Assembly: GCA_965219495.1 (NCBI GenBank)
Contig: OZ244777.1
Location: 1-64,000 of the forward strand
DNA length: 64,000 nucleotides
Source: CAZPXZ01 sp965219495
Lineage (GTDB): Bacteria > Pseudomonadota > Alphaproteobacteria > Rhodobacterales > CAZPXZ01
Direction: 5' to 3'
The position numbers were made by a program, and so were the translations under genes. Shown here in pieces: positions 1-8,806 of this stretch. Each line of letters starts with the position of its first letter. Position 1 is the stretch's first letter. The notes under the pieces are model-generated. The model searched no databases, had not been told where the DNA came from, and saw only the letters and a list, made by a program, of their open reading frames with translations.

Positions 1-207
1 GGCGGTCTCGGGAATGATCTTTTCTTCGCCGGTGATCAGGGCAGCAGCCCCGGATCCTCGTCGGGCCACAATTCGATCGAAAACCTCTCTTGCCAGCAGG
101 CGAAGAGGAAGACCGATGATGCCTGACCGGTGGCGGAGCATTCTCTCGATCGCATGATGCGTCTTGCCAGTGTTGGTTGGACCGAGCACGGCGAGGATTT
201 CCGGCAT
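1..207 (-). CDS. Suv3-like DEAD/DEAH helicase, N-terminal fragment
   Basis: Only the first 69 codons are inside the window; the gene runs off the left edge. The product starts MPEILAVL and at once shows a Walker A motif, GPTNTGKT (residues 9-16), followed by IGLPLRLLAREVFDRIV and TGEEKIIPETA. This is the pattern of the Suv3/MgpS-like RNA helicase family common in alphaproteobacteria, where the P-loop lies at the extreme N-terminus. The start is the ATG at 207. The gene lies 46 bases downstream of lepA on the same strand and may be co-transcribed with it. Family assignment rests on this short stretch, so the helicase core cannot be checked here. Confidence 0.75.
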   Translation of the reverse strand, partial: MPEILAVLGPTNTGKTHHAIERMLRHRSGIIGLPLRLLAREVFDRIVARRGSGAAALITGEEKIIPETA

Positions 208-253
208 GGCGGTATGGGAAATCGGGCGAAACACGGTTTCGGGCAGTTGCGGC

Positions 254-2059
254 TCAACTGTCGATGCGTAGTGCGCGGACGAAGGCTTCCTTGGGAATTT
301 CCACTTGTCCGAAGCGGCGCATGCGTTGCTTGCCGGCCTTTTGCTTTTCGAGAAGTTTCCGTTTTCGTGTCACATCGCCTCCATAGCACTTCGCCGTGAC
401 GTCCTTGCGGAGAGCAGAAATCGTTTCGCGGGCGACGATTCGTCCCCCGATTGCAGCCTGTATTGGAATTCGGAAGAGTTGACGCGGTATCAGTTCTTTG
501 AGCTTGGCGCACATGGCCCTTCCGCGCCGTTCAGCCTGCGAACGGTGAATAATTCCGGCAAGTGCGTCTACATGCTCGCCGTTTACGAGTATCGAGAGCG
601 CAACGAGGTTGCCCGCCCGGTAGCCAGCATGCTGATAGTCAAAGCTCGCATACCCGCGAGTGACAGACTTCAGTCGATCATAAAAGTCAAGCACGACTTC
701 GTTCAGGGGCAGATTGAAGGTTAGCAGTGTGCGAGAGCCGGTATGTGCCAGGTCTTCCTGGATGCCGCGCCGGTCCATGCAGAGCGAAAGGACATCGCCG
801 AGGTAGGCAGGGGGCGTAACGATGGTCGCGCGGATCCAAGGCTCCTCGATGCAAACGATTCGTTCCACAGGTGGCAGGTCGAGCGGATTGTGAATTTCGT
901 GAGTGGCGCCGTCCGTAGTGCGCACATGATAGAGCACCGAAGGCGCGGTGGTAACGAGTTCCACTCCGAATTCACGTTCAAGCCGCTCTCGAATGATTTC
1001 CAGATGAAGGAGACCCAGAAAACCGCATCGATAGCCCATTCCGAGACCGGGGGAGGTCTCCCGTTCGTGGGCGAAACTTGAATCGTTCAAAGAGAGTTTT
1101 TGCACCGCATCACGCAAGTCGCCAAAATTCTCTCCTTCGACCGGGAACATTCCGCAAAAAACGACAGGCTGAGCGGGTTTGAACCCGGGAAGCGGCTCCA
1201 GGCAGGGCTTCCTGTGTTCGGTGATCGTATCTCCGACCTGGGTGGCGGCGACAGACTTTATGGAAGCGGTGAGAAAGCCGATTTCGCCTGGTCCGAGTTC
1301 CTTGGCCGTCACGGTCTTCGGTTGGAAGTATCCCACGCGGTCTACCTGGTGTGTCGTTCCGGTCGAGCAGAGACGAATTTCCGCACCCTTTTGAAGGACA
1401 CCGTCGACCACGCGGACCAGGACGACCACGCCCAGATACGAATCGTACCAACTGTCGACAAGCAGCGCCTGAAGCGGTGCGGAGCGTGACCCTCCTGGGG
1501 GCGGCAGGCGGGTCACGATTGCCTCGAATATTTCGGAGATACCTTCTCCCGTTTTTGCAGAGATCTTGAGAGCGTTCGTGGTGTCGACGCCGACAATTTC
1601 TTCAATCTCTCGCGTAACCCGTTCGGGCTCCGCAGCGGGAAGGTCAATCTTGTTCAATACCGGCACAATCTCATGGTTCGCGTCGATGGCAAGCCAGGCG
1701 TTCGCGAGAGTCTGCGCTTCCACCCCTTGACTGGCGTCTACAACCAGCAGGGAACCCTCCACCGCCCGCATGGAGCGGGAGACTTCGTAGCCGAAGTCGA
1801 CGTGTCCCGGCGTATCGATGAGGTTGAGTACGTAGTCGCAGCCGTCCTTGGCGCGATAGGGGAGGCGAACGGTTTGCGCCTTGATGGTGATTCCGCGTTC
1901 CCGTTCCAGTTCCATGGAATCCAGCACCTGCTGTCGCATTTCTCGCGCGCTCAAGTTTCCGGCACGCTCAATCAGCCTGTCGGCGAGTGTCGATTTTCCA
2001 TGGTCGATATGGGCAACGATCGAGAAGTTCCGAATGCGCAAAGTGTCCGAAGTGCCCAT
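254..2059 (-). CDS. lepA: Elongation factor 4 (LepA), ribosomal back-translocase GTPase
   Basis: Product of 601 aa, the normal LepA length. It shows G1 AHIDHGKST (residues 16-24), G3 DTPGHVDF, G4 NKID and G5 SAKTGEG, and the C-terminal LepA-specific domain ending with KAGKQRMRRFGQVEIPKEAF. EF4 is a translational GTPase that binds stalled ribosomes at the membrane or cytosol interface. I place the start at the ATG at 2059 because MGTSDTLRIRNFSI matches the family N-terminus; another in-frame ATG lies at 2095, and the frame stays open further upstream without homology. The Suv3-like helicase follows directly. Confidence 0.96.
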   Translation of the reverse strand: MGTSDTLRIRNFSIVAHIDHGKSTLADRLIERAGNLSAREMRQQVLDSMELERERGITIKAQTVRLPYRAKDGCDYVLNLIDTPGHVDFGYEVSRSMRAVEGSLLVVDASQGVEAQTLANAWLAIDANHEIVPVLNKIDLPAAEPERVTREIEEIVGVDTTNALKISAKTGEGISEIFEAIVTRLPPPGGSRSAPLQALLVDSWYDSYLGVVVLVRVVDGVLQKGAEIRLCSTGTTHQVDRVGYFQPKTVTAKELGPGEIGFLTASIKSVAATQVGDTITEHRKPCLEPLPGFKPAQPVVFCGMFPVEGENFGDLRDAVQKLSLNDSSFAHERETSPGLGMGYRCGFLGLLHLEIIRERLEREFGVELVTTAPSVLYHVRTTDGATHEIHNPLDLPPVERIVCIEEPWIRATIVTPPAYLGDVLSLCMDRRGIQEDLAHTGSRTLLTFNLPLNEVVLDFYDRLKSVTRGYASFDYQHAGYRAGNLVALSILVNGEHVDALAGIIHRSQAERRGRAMCAKLKELIPRQLFRIPIQAAIGGRIVARETISALRKDVTAKCYGGDVTRKRKLLEKQKAGKQRMRRFGQVEIPKEAFVRALRIDS

Positions 2060-2752
2060 CTTTCGATATGAGGAGTCTGCGAAAGAAGAACTCATTTCGA
2101 TAACGCCGGTTTCACGCATTGTTCGGAGGGCTCGGCTTGTTGAAAGATTGCATGTCTTGCCGGAAACCCGTTCCGGAAAACCCCCCCCAAGTTCTGAAGT
2201 GATGTGTTCGAGTGCAACGAGGGACTCGCTGGCGTCGGGTGCAAGGAGATGCTTGACGGAGGGGAAGCATAATCCAAGGACAGCAGCCAATTCTGATGCG
2301 GCCAAGATAATTGCGCGTAAACTTTGCTTCTAACCGATTTTTGCTATCAAAAGGTATCTCGCCGCAAATCCCGAAGTTCTGCAACTTTCGGTCGTACGCG
2401 CGGTGCTTTACCATTCGGTAGCAATCGTCTTGAAACGACCCCGAAAGCAGAGGCACAATCCCACGCCGTGGCTTGAAGTCTCGGTCCGATCTCCCACCCT
2501 CACAAGCCGTCCAATCTTGCAAGTCCGCTAGACGGGCTCTCAAGGCACTCTCACACAAGTTGATTGTGCTGTGGCAATCCAAATTGAGTTCAACGGTCCG
2601 GTACATATGTTTCTCGGTCGCCGTCCGAAGGTGGCGGTTCCATGATTGGCCACAGATTACGTCAGGCGAATTAGCAATATTTTTCGTCAACGCACGTAGC
2701 CGCAAATTATGGGACGAGTAACAAGAAAAATCTGTTCATTCCAGGGGTCTGT
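2060..2752. other. Intergenic region without a recognised gene
   Basis: About 690 bases upstream of lepA. A long minus-strand open frame (2112-2705) crosses it, but its product resembles nothing I know and is rich in rare-residue runs, so I do not call it. It should hold the lepA promoter. No tRNA fold or terminator was seen. Confidence 0.5.
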
Positions 2753-3220
2753 TCAGAAGACGCCCGCTTCCAGTCCGGCAGCCATCAGCATCCCGAGTTC
2801 CTCGCAATCGCTTTCGAAGCGCGGATTGTAGTCGCCCCGGCAGATCAGAGGTTCATTCACAGCACGCCAGCGCAGGCCCGATGTTATCGATTCGATCGCA
2901 CGCTTTGTGCCCGTACCGTCATGACCCGCCCGAATATAGGCCGCATATGGCCGGCCCTGCGTTTGCTCCAGGCAGGGGTAGTAAATTCGATCGAAGAAGT
3001 CTTTTAATGCTCCACTCATATAGCCGAGGTTCTCGGTGGTACCGAGCAATATTCCATCCGCCGCCTTCACTTCCTCTGGGCCGGCGTCGAATGGACGAAA
3101 CACCTGCACATCCACTTCTTCAATTTCTTTCGCCTGAGCGCCTCGAACTGCTGCTTCGAGCAGAATACGAGTATTCAGCGACGGAGCGTGGGCTACGATC
3201 AGGAGAGTTTTCGACAGAAT
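2753..3220 (-). CDS. Flavodoxin-fold NAD(P)H-dependent oxidoreductase (FMN reductase-like)
   Basis: Product of about 155 aa. Coding homology begins with SKTLLIVAHAPSLNTRILLE, a first beta strand and phosphate loop of the flavodoxin/FMN-reductase fold, and continues with ADGILLGTTENLGYMSGALK (the flavin-contact loop) and FFDRIYYPCLE. Likely role: a flavin-dependent reductase of the cytosol; substrate unknown. Start choice: the frame has a GTG at 3115, but this would delete the whole first strand. Upstream of the homology there is no ATG, GTG or TTG before the stop near 3280. The best candidate is ATT at 3220 (or CTG at 3217), preceded at a proper distance by GAGG. The gene stands alone on the minus strand. 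Confidence 0.75.
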   Translation of the reverse strand: MLSKTLLIVAHAPSLNTRILLEAAVRGAQAKEIEEVDVQVFRPFDAGPEEVKAADGILLGTTENLGYMSGALKDFFDRIYYPCLEQTQGRPYAAYIRAGHDGTGTKRAIESITSGLRWRAVNEPLICRGDYNPRFESDCEELGMLMAAGLEAGVF

Positions 3221-4017
3221 ACTACCTCGGCGTTGAATTGGACCGATGCAAGGCCGATTGAGGCCGTCAAGCTGCGAGCCTCAAGCTATTCGTTCACACA
3301 TGAGAATGATAACCCTACAACAGACAACGCGAAACCTGGTACCGTTCTTCTTTCTTGTAAGCCAATCGATACACGCAGTCGTGGAACTCGAAACGATTTA
3401 GACGCCACTCCTGATGAGTCTATGATGTTTTCCAGGTCGTGAGAAGCGGGTTCGTGAAGGCCCACGCTCTCATTTCGCAGAATCTCCGTCGACCCCCGAC
3501 GCGGCGAAACGGAATTCAAGAACAAACTGCTGTTGCGGCAACAGGCGATTAGCGTGGGGACTTCTGTGTGCTGTTGCCAAACGGCGCATTGCAAGATCCA
3601 GTTGGACGTGTTCACAGCGTACCGCGTTCAATTGGCGAAAGGCAGCAAGTTGACGTAGCAAATGGCAATCTTACCTGAGAATTTCCATGTGCTTGTTGCC
3701 GAGAGCCGGTGGACTGCAAGTATGGTAATGAAGCGGAAATTCTGGTTCTTCCAGCAACAAATGGGCGGCTCCATATAATCAAGGATTCAATCGTTCTTGT
3801 TCTATTCGCGTTCGTATCGATTCGGTGGCGTCTCACGTGTGGCAATTGTGCAACTTGCCCAATCAGGTGAGGCTGATAGATCCGCGAATCGTTGCAGGCG
3901 GGGTCGAAATTCCAGACGTTACATAAGTAAATGACCCGGGTAGGCCGGGTAACACGGTTCGTGCAAGAAATGCCGAATCGTGCGGTGGTTAAAGTTTTCA
4001 AAGAATGAGGAAGACAT
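3221..4017. other. Intergenic region upstream of the porin
   Basis: About 800 bases with no gene I can support. It should carry the porin promoter. A small perfect hairpin (ACCCGG, loop GTAGG, CCGGGT) lies near 3932-3948, about 70 bases before the porin start, and could sit in its 5' leader. The short open frames here have no recognisable product. Confidence 0.45.
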
Positions 4018-4926
4018 ATGAGAAAGCTACTTGTAGCTATGTGCGCAACGTTTGCGGGTGTGGCGCTTGCTGCGCCGGCTTCCGCCGAATTAACCGTAAA
4101 AGGAAGCGCGGACGCAACAATTACATTTGACAGTGACGCCATTTCTGTTGGGACGGGTGCCTCTGCTTCAATTTCGGGCGGCGGGGAGACCGACGGTGGC
4201 CTAACGGTCACTGGTACGATCGACATAGAGGACATTACCGTCAAGGACGTCGATGGCGAAACAGGTAATACCGGTTCCTACGGCGATGTCGACATTACAG
4301 TGGGCGGTGCGTTTGGCACGCTCACCTTGGGTGACGGAGCTGCACCGGGAACGGGTGGCCAAGGTGATCATAAGACATTTGCGGGTCTTGGATATCTTGA
4401 AAAAGGTGACGTCGACGCCGGTGGTGCTCCTGGCATCGCATTCTCCATTCCGTCAATCGGTGGCCTGGCAGCTGGCGTATCGCATCAGCCTTCTTCCGAC
4501 GGCACAGGTGAGAATGCTGTCGGAGTAGGTTTCTCCTCAGATATGGGCGGAGCAAGCGTGTCGGCTGGCGGAATTTGGGTCAGCACTGGAGGTTCTTCGT
4601 CCGATTGGGGCGCTGGCGCCTCGGTTGGTGTTGAGCTCGCAACCGTCAACTTGCGTTTTGATAACCGAGGCGATGATGACGGCGACGGCACGTCCGCAAC
4701 CAACTATGGATTGGGCGTGTTCTCAGAGATGGGTGCGTTGACGATCGGTGCTGGCTACGGTCTGAATACTGCGGACGACGGAGCAAAGCAGTCGACGATC
4801 GCAGCCGGAGCAAGCTATTCTCTCGGCGGCGGTGCGACAGCTTCCGGTGGCGTTCAAATGATGGATCCAGACGGTAGCGGGTCAAATGTGACCAAGATCA
4901 GTCTTCGAATTGCACTGGCCTTTTGA
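4018..4926 (+). CDS. Outer-membrane porin, alphaproteobacterial general porin type
   Basis: Product of 302 aa. A cleavable signal peptide, MRKLLVAMCATFAGVALAAP, ends at ASA with mature ELTVKGSADATITFDSD, the usual opening strand of alphaproteobacterial porins. The rest is rich in Gly, Asp and Ser with alternating strands (for example GTLTLGDGAAPGTGGQGDHK) and ends in LRIALAF, the terminal Phe expected by the BAM machinery. It probably forms a trimeric diffusion pore. The ATG is preceded by GAGGAAGA. It is a single gene closed by a strong terminator at 4952. Shorter than most porins of this type, so the pore may be small. Confidence 0.85.
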   Translation: MRKLLVAMCATFAGVALAAPASAELTVKGSADATITFDSDAISVGTGASASISGGGETDGGLTVTGTIDIEDITVKDVDGETGNTGSYGDVDITVGGAFGTLTLGDGAAPGTGGQGDHKTFAGLGYLEKGDVDAGGAPGIAFSIPSIGGLAAGVSHQPSSDGTGENAVGVGFSSDMGGASVSAGGIWVSTGGSSSDWGAGASVGVELATVNLRFDNRGDDDGDGTSATNYGLGVFSEMGALTIGAGYGLNTADDGAKQSTIAAGASYSLGGGATASGGVQMMDPDGSGSNVTKISLRIALAF

Positions 4927-4951
4927 CGAATAAACCGAATTGACTTAGGGA

Positions 4952-4976
4952 GGGGCGGGCTTCGGTCCGCCCCTTT
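4952..4976 (+). terminator. Rho-independent terminator of the porin gene
   Basis: A nine-pair stem, GGGGCGGGC (4952-4960) with GTCCGCCCC (4965-4973), closes a TTCG tetraloop on a C-G pair, the very stable cUUCGg type, followed by TTT. It lies 25 bases after the porin stop. Confidence 0.85.
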
Positions 4977-5027
4977 GCATTGCATGGCAAATTTGCGGGA
5001 ATAATGCCTGGGGAAGGAGTTTCTAGG

Positions 5028-5294
5028 TTGGCGAATATCAAATCTGCGATGAAGCGCGCGCGCCAGGCTGCGGTGCGCACGGAACGCAACAAGACCCATC
5101 GTTCACGAATGAGGTCGAGGATTCGAAAAGTCGAGGACGCAGTTGCCGAAGGAAACGCGGACGAAGCCGCTGCCGCGTTCCGGCAAGCGGAACCGGTGCT
5201 CGCCCGCGCCGTACAGCGCGGCGTTATTCACGCAAACGCGGCCAATCGCAAGATTTCCAGACTTGCCGAGAAAGTGCGGTCGATTCAGACCTGA
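5028..5294 (+). CDS. rpsT: 30S ribosomal protein S20
   Basis: Product of 88 aa, the family length. It starts (M)ANIKSAMKRARQAAVRTERN and contains the S20 signature AANRKISRLAEKVRSIQ at the C-terminus. S20 binds 16S rRNA early in small-subunit assembly. The start is TTG at 5028, fixed by the conserved ANIKSA and by GGGAAGGAG eight bases upstream; the open frame extends further but without homology. Use of TTG probably limits translation. It is a single gene between the porin terminator and the convergent acs. Confidence 0.97.
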   Translation: MANIKSAMKRARQAAVRTERNKTHRSRMRSRIRKVEDAVAEGNADEAAAAFRQAEPVLARAVQRGVIHANAANRKISRLAEKVRSIQT

Positions 5295-5340
5295 ACCGAG
5301 ACCATGGAATGGGGCCGTACCACCTGCCGTCCCGTCACTC

Positions 5341-7284
5341 TTAGCGGTTTTGCCGATTCTCGATCAGGTCGTCGACCACTGCGGGCTCTGCCAGAGTGGA
5401 AGTATCTCCTAGATTGGCGTAGTTGTTCTCTGCAATTTTCCTCAGGATTCGCCGCATGATCTTGCCTGAGCGCGTTTTCGGAAGTCCGGGAGCGAATTGC
5501 ATGAGATCCGGAGCCGCAAAAGCTCCGATTTCCTTTCTCACCCATCTGACGAGCTCTGCTTGGAGCTCGTCGCTCGATTCAGTACCCGACATCAAGGTTA
5601 CGTAACAGTAAATACCTTGTCCCTTGATGTCGTGGGGATAGCCCACGACGGCGGCTTCGGAAACGGCCGGGTGCGCCACAAGTGCGGACTCGATCTCCGC
5701 GGTGCCCATCCGGTGGCCGGACACGTTGAGCACGTCGTCCATGCGGCCGGTGATCCAGTAGTAGCCGTCCCGGTCCCGCCGGCAGCCATCTCCGGAAAAG
5801 TAATAGCCCTTGAAGGTCTCGAAATAAGTTTGCACAAACCGCTCGTGATCGCCGTAAACCGTGCGCATCTGTCCTGGCCAGGAATCCTTGATGCAAAGCG
5901 CGCCTTCCGCTCCGGTTGCGCCGACCTCGTTTCCCTCGGCATCGAGAACCGCCGGTTGCACGCCGAAGAACGGCAGAGTAGCGGAGCCCGGTTTCAACGT
6001 GGTCGCGCCTGGCAGCGGCGTGATCAGGATCCCGCCCGTTTCGGTCTGCCACCAGGTATCGACCACCGGGCAGCGGTCGTCGCCGACAACGCGGGAATAC
6101 CAGCGCCAGGCTTCGGGGTTGATTGGCTCGCCTACCGTCCCGAGCACGCGGAGCGACGAGCGATCGCACTTGCGGACGTGGTCCTCTCCGAGTCCCATGA
6201 GTGCGCGGATTGCGGTTGGCGCCGTATAGAAGATGTTCACCTTGTGGGTATCGCAGACTTCCCAAAACCGGGACGGCGTAGGGTATGTCGGCACGCCCTC
6301 GAATATCAGCGAAATCGCCCCGTTCGCGAGCGGACCATAAACAATGTAGCTGTGACCGGTGACCCAACCGACGTCGGCGGTACACCAGTAGACTTCTCCT
6401 TCCCGGTAGTCGAAGACGTAACGATGAGTCAGGGATGCAAAGAGCAGGTAGCCTCCTGTGGTATGCAGCACCCCCTTCGGTTTGCCGGTGGAACCCGAAG
6501 TGTAGAGGATAAACAGGGGATCCTCGGCTCCCATTGGCTCTGGGGGGCAGTCATCAGATACTGACGACGAAATCTCTTCAAACCGGTTGTCCCTGCCATC
6601 CCGCAAGGGCACCTCTGCATCTGTGCAGCGTACGACCAGCGTCTTGACGTTTCCGCCGATTCTCTCCAGCGCCTTGTCGGTGTTTGACCAGAGTGGAACT
6701 CTACGGCCGCCGCGCAGGCCTTCGTTGGCGGTGACGACCAGCTTGGCCCCGCAGTCTTCGATTCGGTCGGCCAGCGCATCTGGAGAAAACCCTCCGAACA
6801 CCACGGAATGCACGGCGCCGATTCTCGCGCAAGCCAGCATCGCGTAAGCGGCTTCAGGAATCATCGGGAGGTAAAGAACCACGCGGTCGCCCTTGTTCAC
6901 GCCCATTGCCTTCAGAGAGTTCGCCATCTTGCAAACGTGTGCGTGCAATTCGCGATAGGTAATGGCTTGGCTATTTCCCGGCTCGTCGCGTTCCCAGATC
7001 AGGGCGACCTGGTCGCCTCTCGATGCAAGGTGCCTGTCAACGCAATTGGCGCAGACGTTGATGACGCCGTCTTCGAACCACTTGATGGCAACATTCGGAT
7101 ATTCGTATGTCGTGTCTTTCACCCGGTTCGGCGGTGAGATCCAGTCGAGAGTCTTTGATTGCTCCTTCCAAAACTCCTCGGGATTTTCGACAGACTCACG
7201 ATACATCGCCTGGTATCGCGCGAAATCCGCGTGGGCGTCTTGCGCGATCGTTGCCAAGACAGGGTAAATCTCGGGCTCGCTCAT
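5341..7284 (-). CDS. acs: Acetyl-CoA synthetase (AMP-forming)
   Basis: Product of 647 aa, near the 652 aa of E. coli Acs. It activates acetate to acetyl-CoA through an acetyl-adenylate. Visible motifs: the N-terminal ACAS_N region (EFWKEQSKTLDW), the P-loop YTSGSTGKPKG, DTWWQTETGG, the hinge region YYWITGRMDDVLNVSGHRMG and the C-terminal PKTRSGKIMRRILRK, whose last-motif Lys is the catalytic and acetylation-regulated residue. Start: ATG at 7284 with GGAGG five bases upstream; a TTG at 7299 is in frame but lacks that spacing. It is divergent from the beta-oxidation operon that begins at 7588, which would feed on the same acetyl-CoA pool. Confidence 0.97.
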   Translation of the reverse strand: MSEPEIYPVLATIAQDAHADFARYQAMYRESVENPEEFWKEQSKTLDWISPPNRVKDTTYEYPNVAIKWFEDGVINVCANCVDRHLASRGDQVALIWERDEPGNSQAITYRELHAHVCKMANSLKAMGVNKGDRVVLYLPMIPEAAYAMLACARIGAVHSVVFGGFSPDALADRIEDCGAKLVVTANEGLRGGRRVPLWSNTDKALERIGGNVKTLVVRCTDAEVPLRDGRDNRFEEISSSVSDDCPPEPMGAEDPLFILYTSGSTGKPKGVLHTTGGYLLFASLTHRYVFDYREGEVYWCTADVGWVTGHSYIVYGPLANGAISLIFEGVPTYPTPSRFWEVCDTHKVNIFYTAPTAIRALMGLGEDHVRKCDRSSLRVLGTVGEPINPEAWRWYSRVVGDDRCPVVDTWWQTETGGILITPLPGATTLKPGSATLPFFGVQPAVLDAEGNEVGATGAEGALCIKDSWPGQMRTVYGDHERFVQTYFETFKGYYFSGDGCRRDRDGYYWITGRMDDVLNVSGHRMGTAEIESALVAHPAVSEAAVVGYPHDIKGQGIYCYVTLMSGTESSDELQAELVRWVRKEIGAFAAPDLMQFAPGLPKTRSGKIMRRILRKIAENNYANLGDTSTLAEPAVVDDLIENRQNR

Positions 7285-7587
7285 CAATGCCTCCGCCAAT
7301 CAGATGCCTCGGAATGATCGCAGCTTATACGAAAAACCTGTTCGGGTTCAAAATCCCGGTCCGAAGCAAACACTTCGCCGGTCCGAGGGGCTTGTCTTCG
7401 ATGCAAGTAGCTCGACCAGGCAATACTCATACGTGGAATTGGACCGATCCAAGTCGCGGATGCGAAGAATTCCGCTGCACGACAGTTCCAAGCGGCAAGT
7501 CGAACAATTGCAACTGCAGGACCTGCAGGTTGTTGTCCGCTGGCGACCCAGATATACCATCGGCTATTACTCGGAAGGAGTTCATCC
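7285..7587. promoter_or_regulatory. Divergent promoter region between acs and the thiolase operon
   Basis: About 300 bases between two divergent start sites, so both promoters must lie here. I could not pick confident -35/-10 boxes. A GC-rich repeat-like stretch (CTGCAGGACCTGCAGG, near 7514-7529) contains two CTGCAG/CCTGCAGG palindromes and is a possible operator. Confidence 0.4.
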
Positions 7588-8799
7588 TTGGCCGACGCAT
7601 TTGTCTTTGACGCTGTTCGCACGCCCCGCGGAAAAGGGCGCGCAGATGGAGCCCTGAACGAAGTATCCGCGCTGGACCTTGCCGGGACAGTTCTCGGGGC
7701 CATTCGGGATCGAAACGACCTCGATACCTCTGACGTTGATGACGTGATTCTGGGCTGCGTCACGGCGGTAGGAGAACAAGGCGGAAATATTGCCCGATCG
7801 GCGGCCCTCTACGCCGAGTTCGGAGATTCGGTTCCCGGGCTCCATATCAACAGGTTTTGTGCTTCAGGCCTGGAAGCCGTGAATCTTGCCGCGGGACAAG
7901 TGCGCGGAGGGTTCGGTTCCTTGTACGTCGCAGGCGGCGTGGAATCGATGGGGCGTGTGCCCATGGGTTCTGACGGGTTTCCCATGGCCGTGGATCCGCG
8001 CCTGGCGATGAAGACCTATTATGTTCCCCAAGGCATTTCAGCGGATCTGATCGCCACAATCTACGGGTTTTCGCGGGATGACTGCGACGCGTACGCCGTG
8101 GAAAGTCAATTCCGAGCGGCGCAAGCCTGGGAGGAGGGGCGATTCGCCTCTTCGATCATTTCGGTCCAGGACCAGAACGGCCTGTCAATTCTCGAGCGCG
8201 ATGAACATATGCGTCCGGGCACAGATATGCAGTCGCTTGGCGCGCTTTCACCGTCCTTTCGTGAGATTGGCGAGGGGACACCGGGCTTCGACGCAGTAGC
8301 TTTCCTGCGGTATCCCGATCTTGAACGGGTGGATCACGTGCATCATGCGGGCAATTCCTCCGGCATATGCGACGGTGCGGCCGCGGTGCTCGTAGGATCG
8401 GAGGAAGCCGGTAGGCGCGCAGGCATCCGTCCTCGTGCGCGCATCCGGGCGGCCGCCAAAGTCGGCACCGATCCCACAATCATGCTGACGGGTCCGGTTC
8501 CCGCGACTGAGCGGGTGCTCAATGCGGCAGGAATGGAAATCTCGGACATTGAGCTATTCGAGGTGAACGAGGCATTCGCGTCGGTCGTACTGCGTTTCCT
8601 GCAGGCGTTTGAACTTGATGGATCGAATGTGAACGTGAACGGTGGGGCGATTGCGATGGGGCATCCCATCGGCGCTACCGGCGCCATGATCTTGGGAACG
8701 GCGTTGGACGAGTTGGAGCGAACAGAAAAAGGCACTGCGCTCGTAACACTCTGTGTTGGTTCCGGGATGGGTGCGGCCACCATTCTCGAACGGGTTTGA
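7588..8799 (+). CDS. Acetyl-CoA C-acyltransferase (thiolase), beta-oxidation type
   Basis: Product of 403 aa, the normal thiolase length. It cleaves 3-ketoacyl-CoA to acetyl-CoA and a shortened acyl-CoA. The acyl-accepting cysteine lies in NRFCASGLEAVN (Cys91), the histidine in NGGAIAMGHPIGATGA (His359) and the second catalytic cysteine in LCVGSGMGAA (Cys389). The start is TTG at 7588 with GGAAGGAG seven bases upstream. It is the first gene of an operon followed after seven bases by the FadJ-like gene, so it acts as the FadI/FadA partner; a role in acetoacetyl-CoA formation cannot be excluded. Confidence 0.92.
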   Translation: MADAFVFDAVRTPRGKGRADGALNEVSALDLAGTVLGAIRDRNDLDTSDVDDVILGCVTAVGEQGGNIARSAALYAEFGDSVPGLHINRFCASGLEAVNLAAGQVRGGFGSLYVAGGVESMGRVPMGSDGFPMAVDPRLAMKTYYVPQGISADLIATIYGFSRDDCDAYAVESQFRAAQAWEEGRFASSIISVQDQNGLSILERDEHMRPGTDMQSLGALSPSFREIGEGTPGFDAVAFLRYPDLERVDHVHHAGNSSGICDGAAAVLVGSEEAGRRAGIRPRARIRAAAKVGTDPTIMLTGPVPATERVLNAAGMEISDIELFEVNEAFASVVLRFLQAFELDGSNVNVNGGAIAMGHPIGATGAMILGTALDELERTEKGTALVTLCVGSGMGAATILERV

Positions 8800-8806
8800 A
8801 CGCCTG

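Noticed and set aside
2112..2705. Minus-strand frame of 197 codons upstream of lepA
   Set aside because: Partly overlaps the lepA 5' region and has no recognisable domain, no ribosome site and odd composition.
3380..3440. Hammerhead-ribozyme-like core words (CGAAAC followed by CTGATGAG)
   Set aside because: The stems that must flank these words do not form; the spacing of 18 bases is too short for stems I and III.
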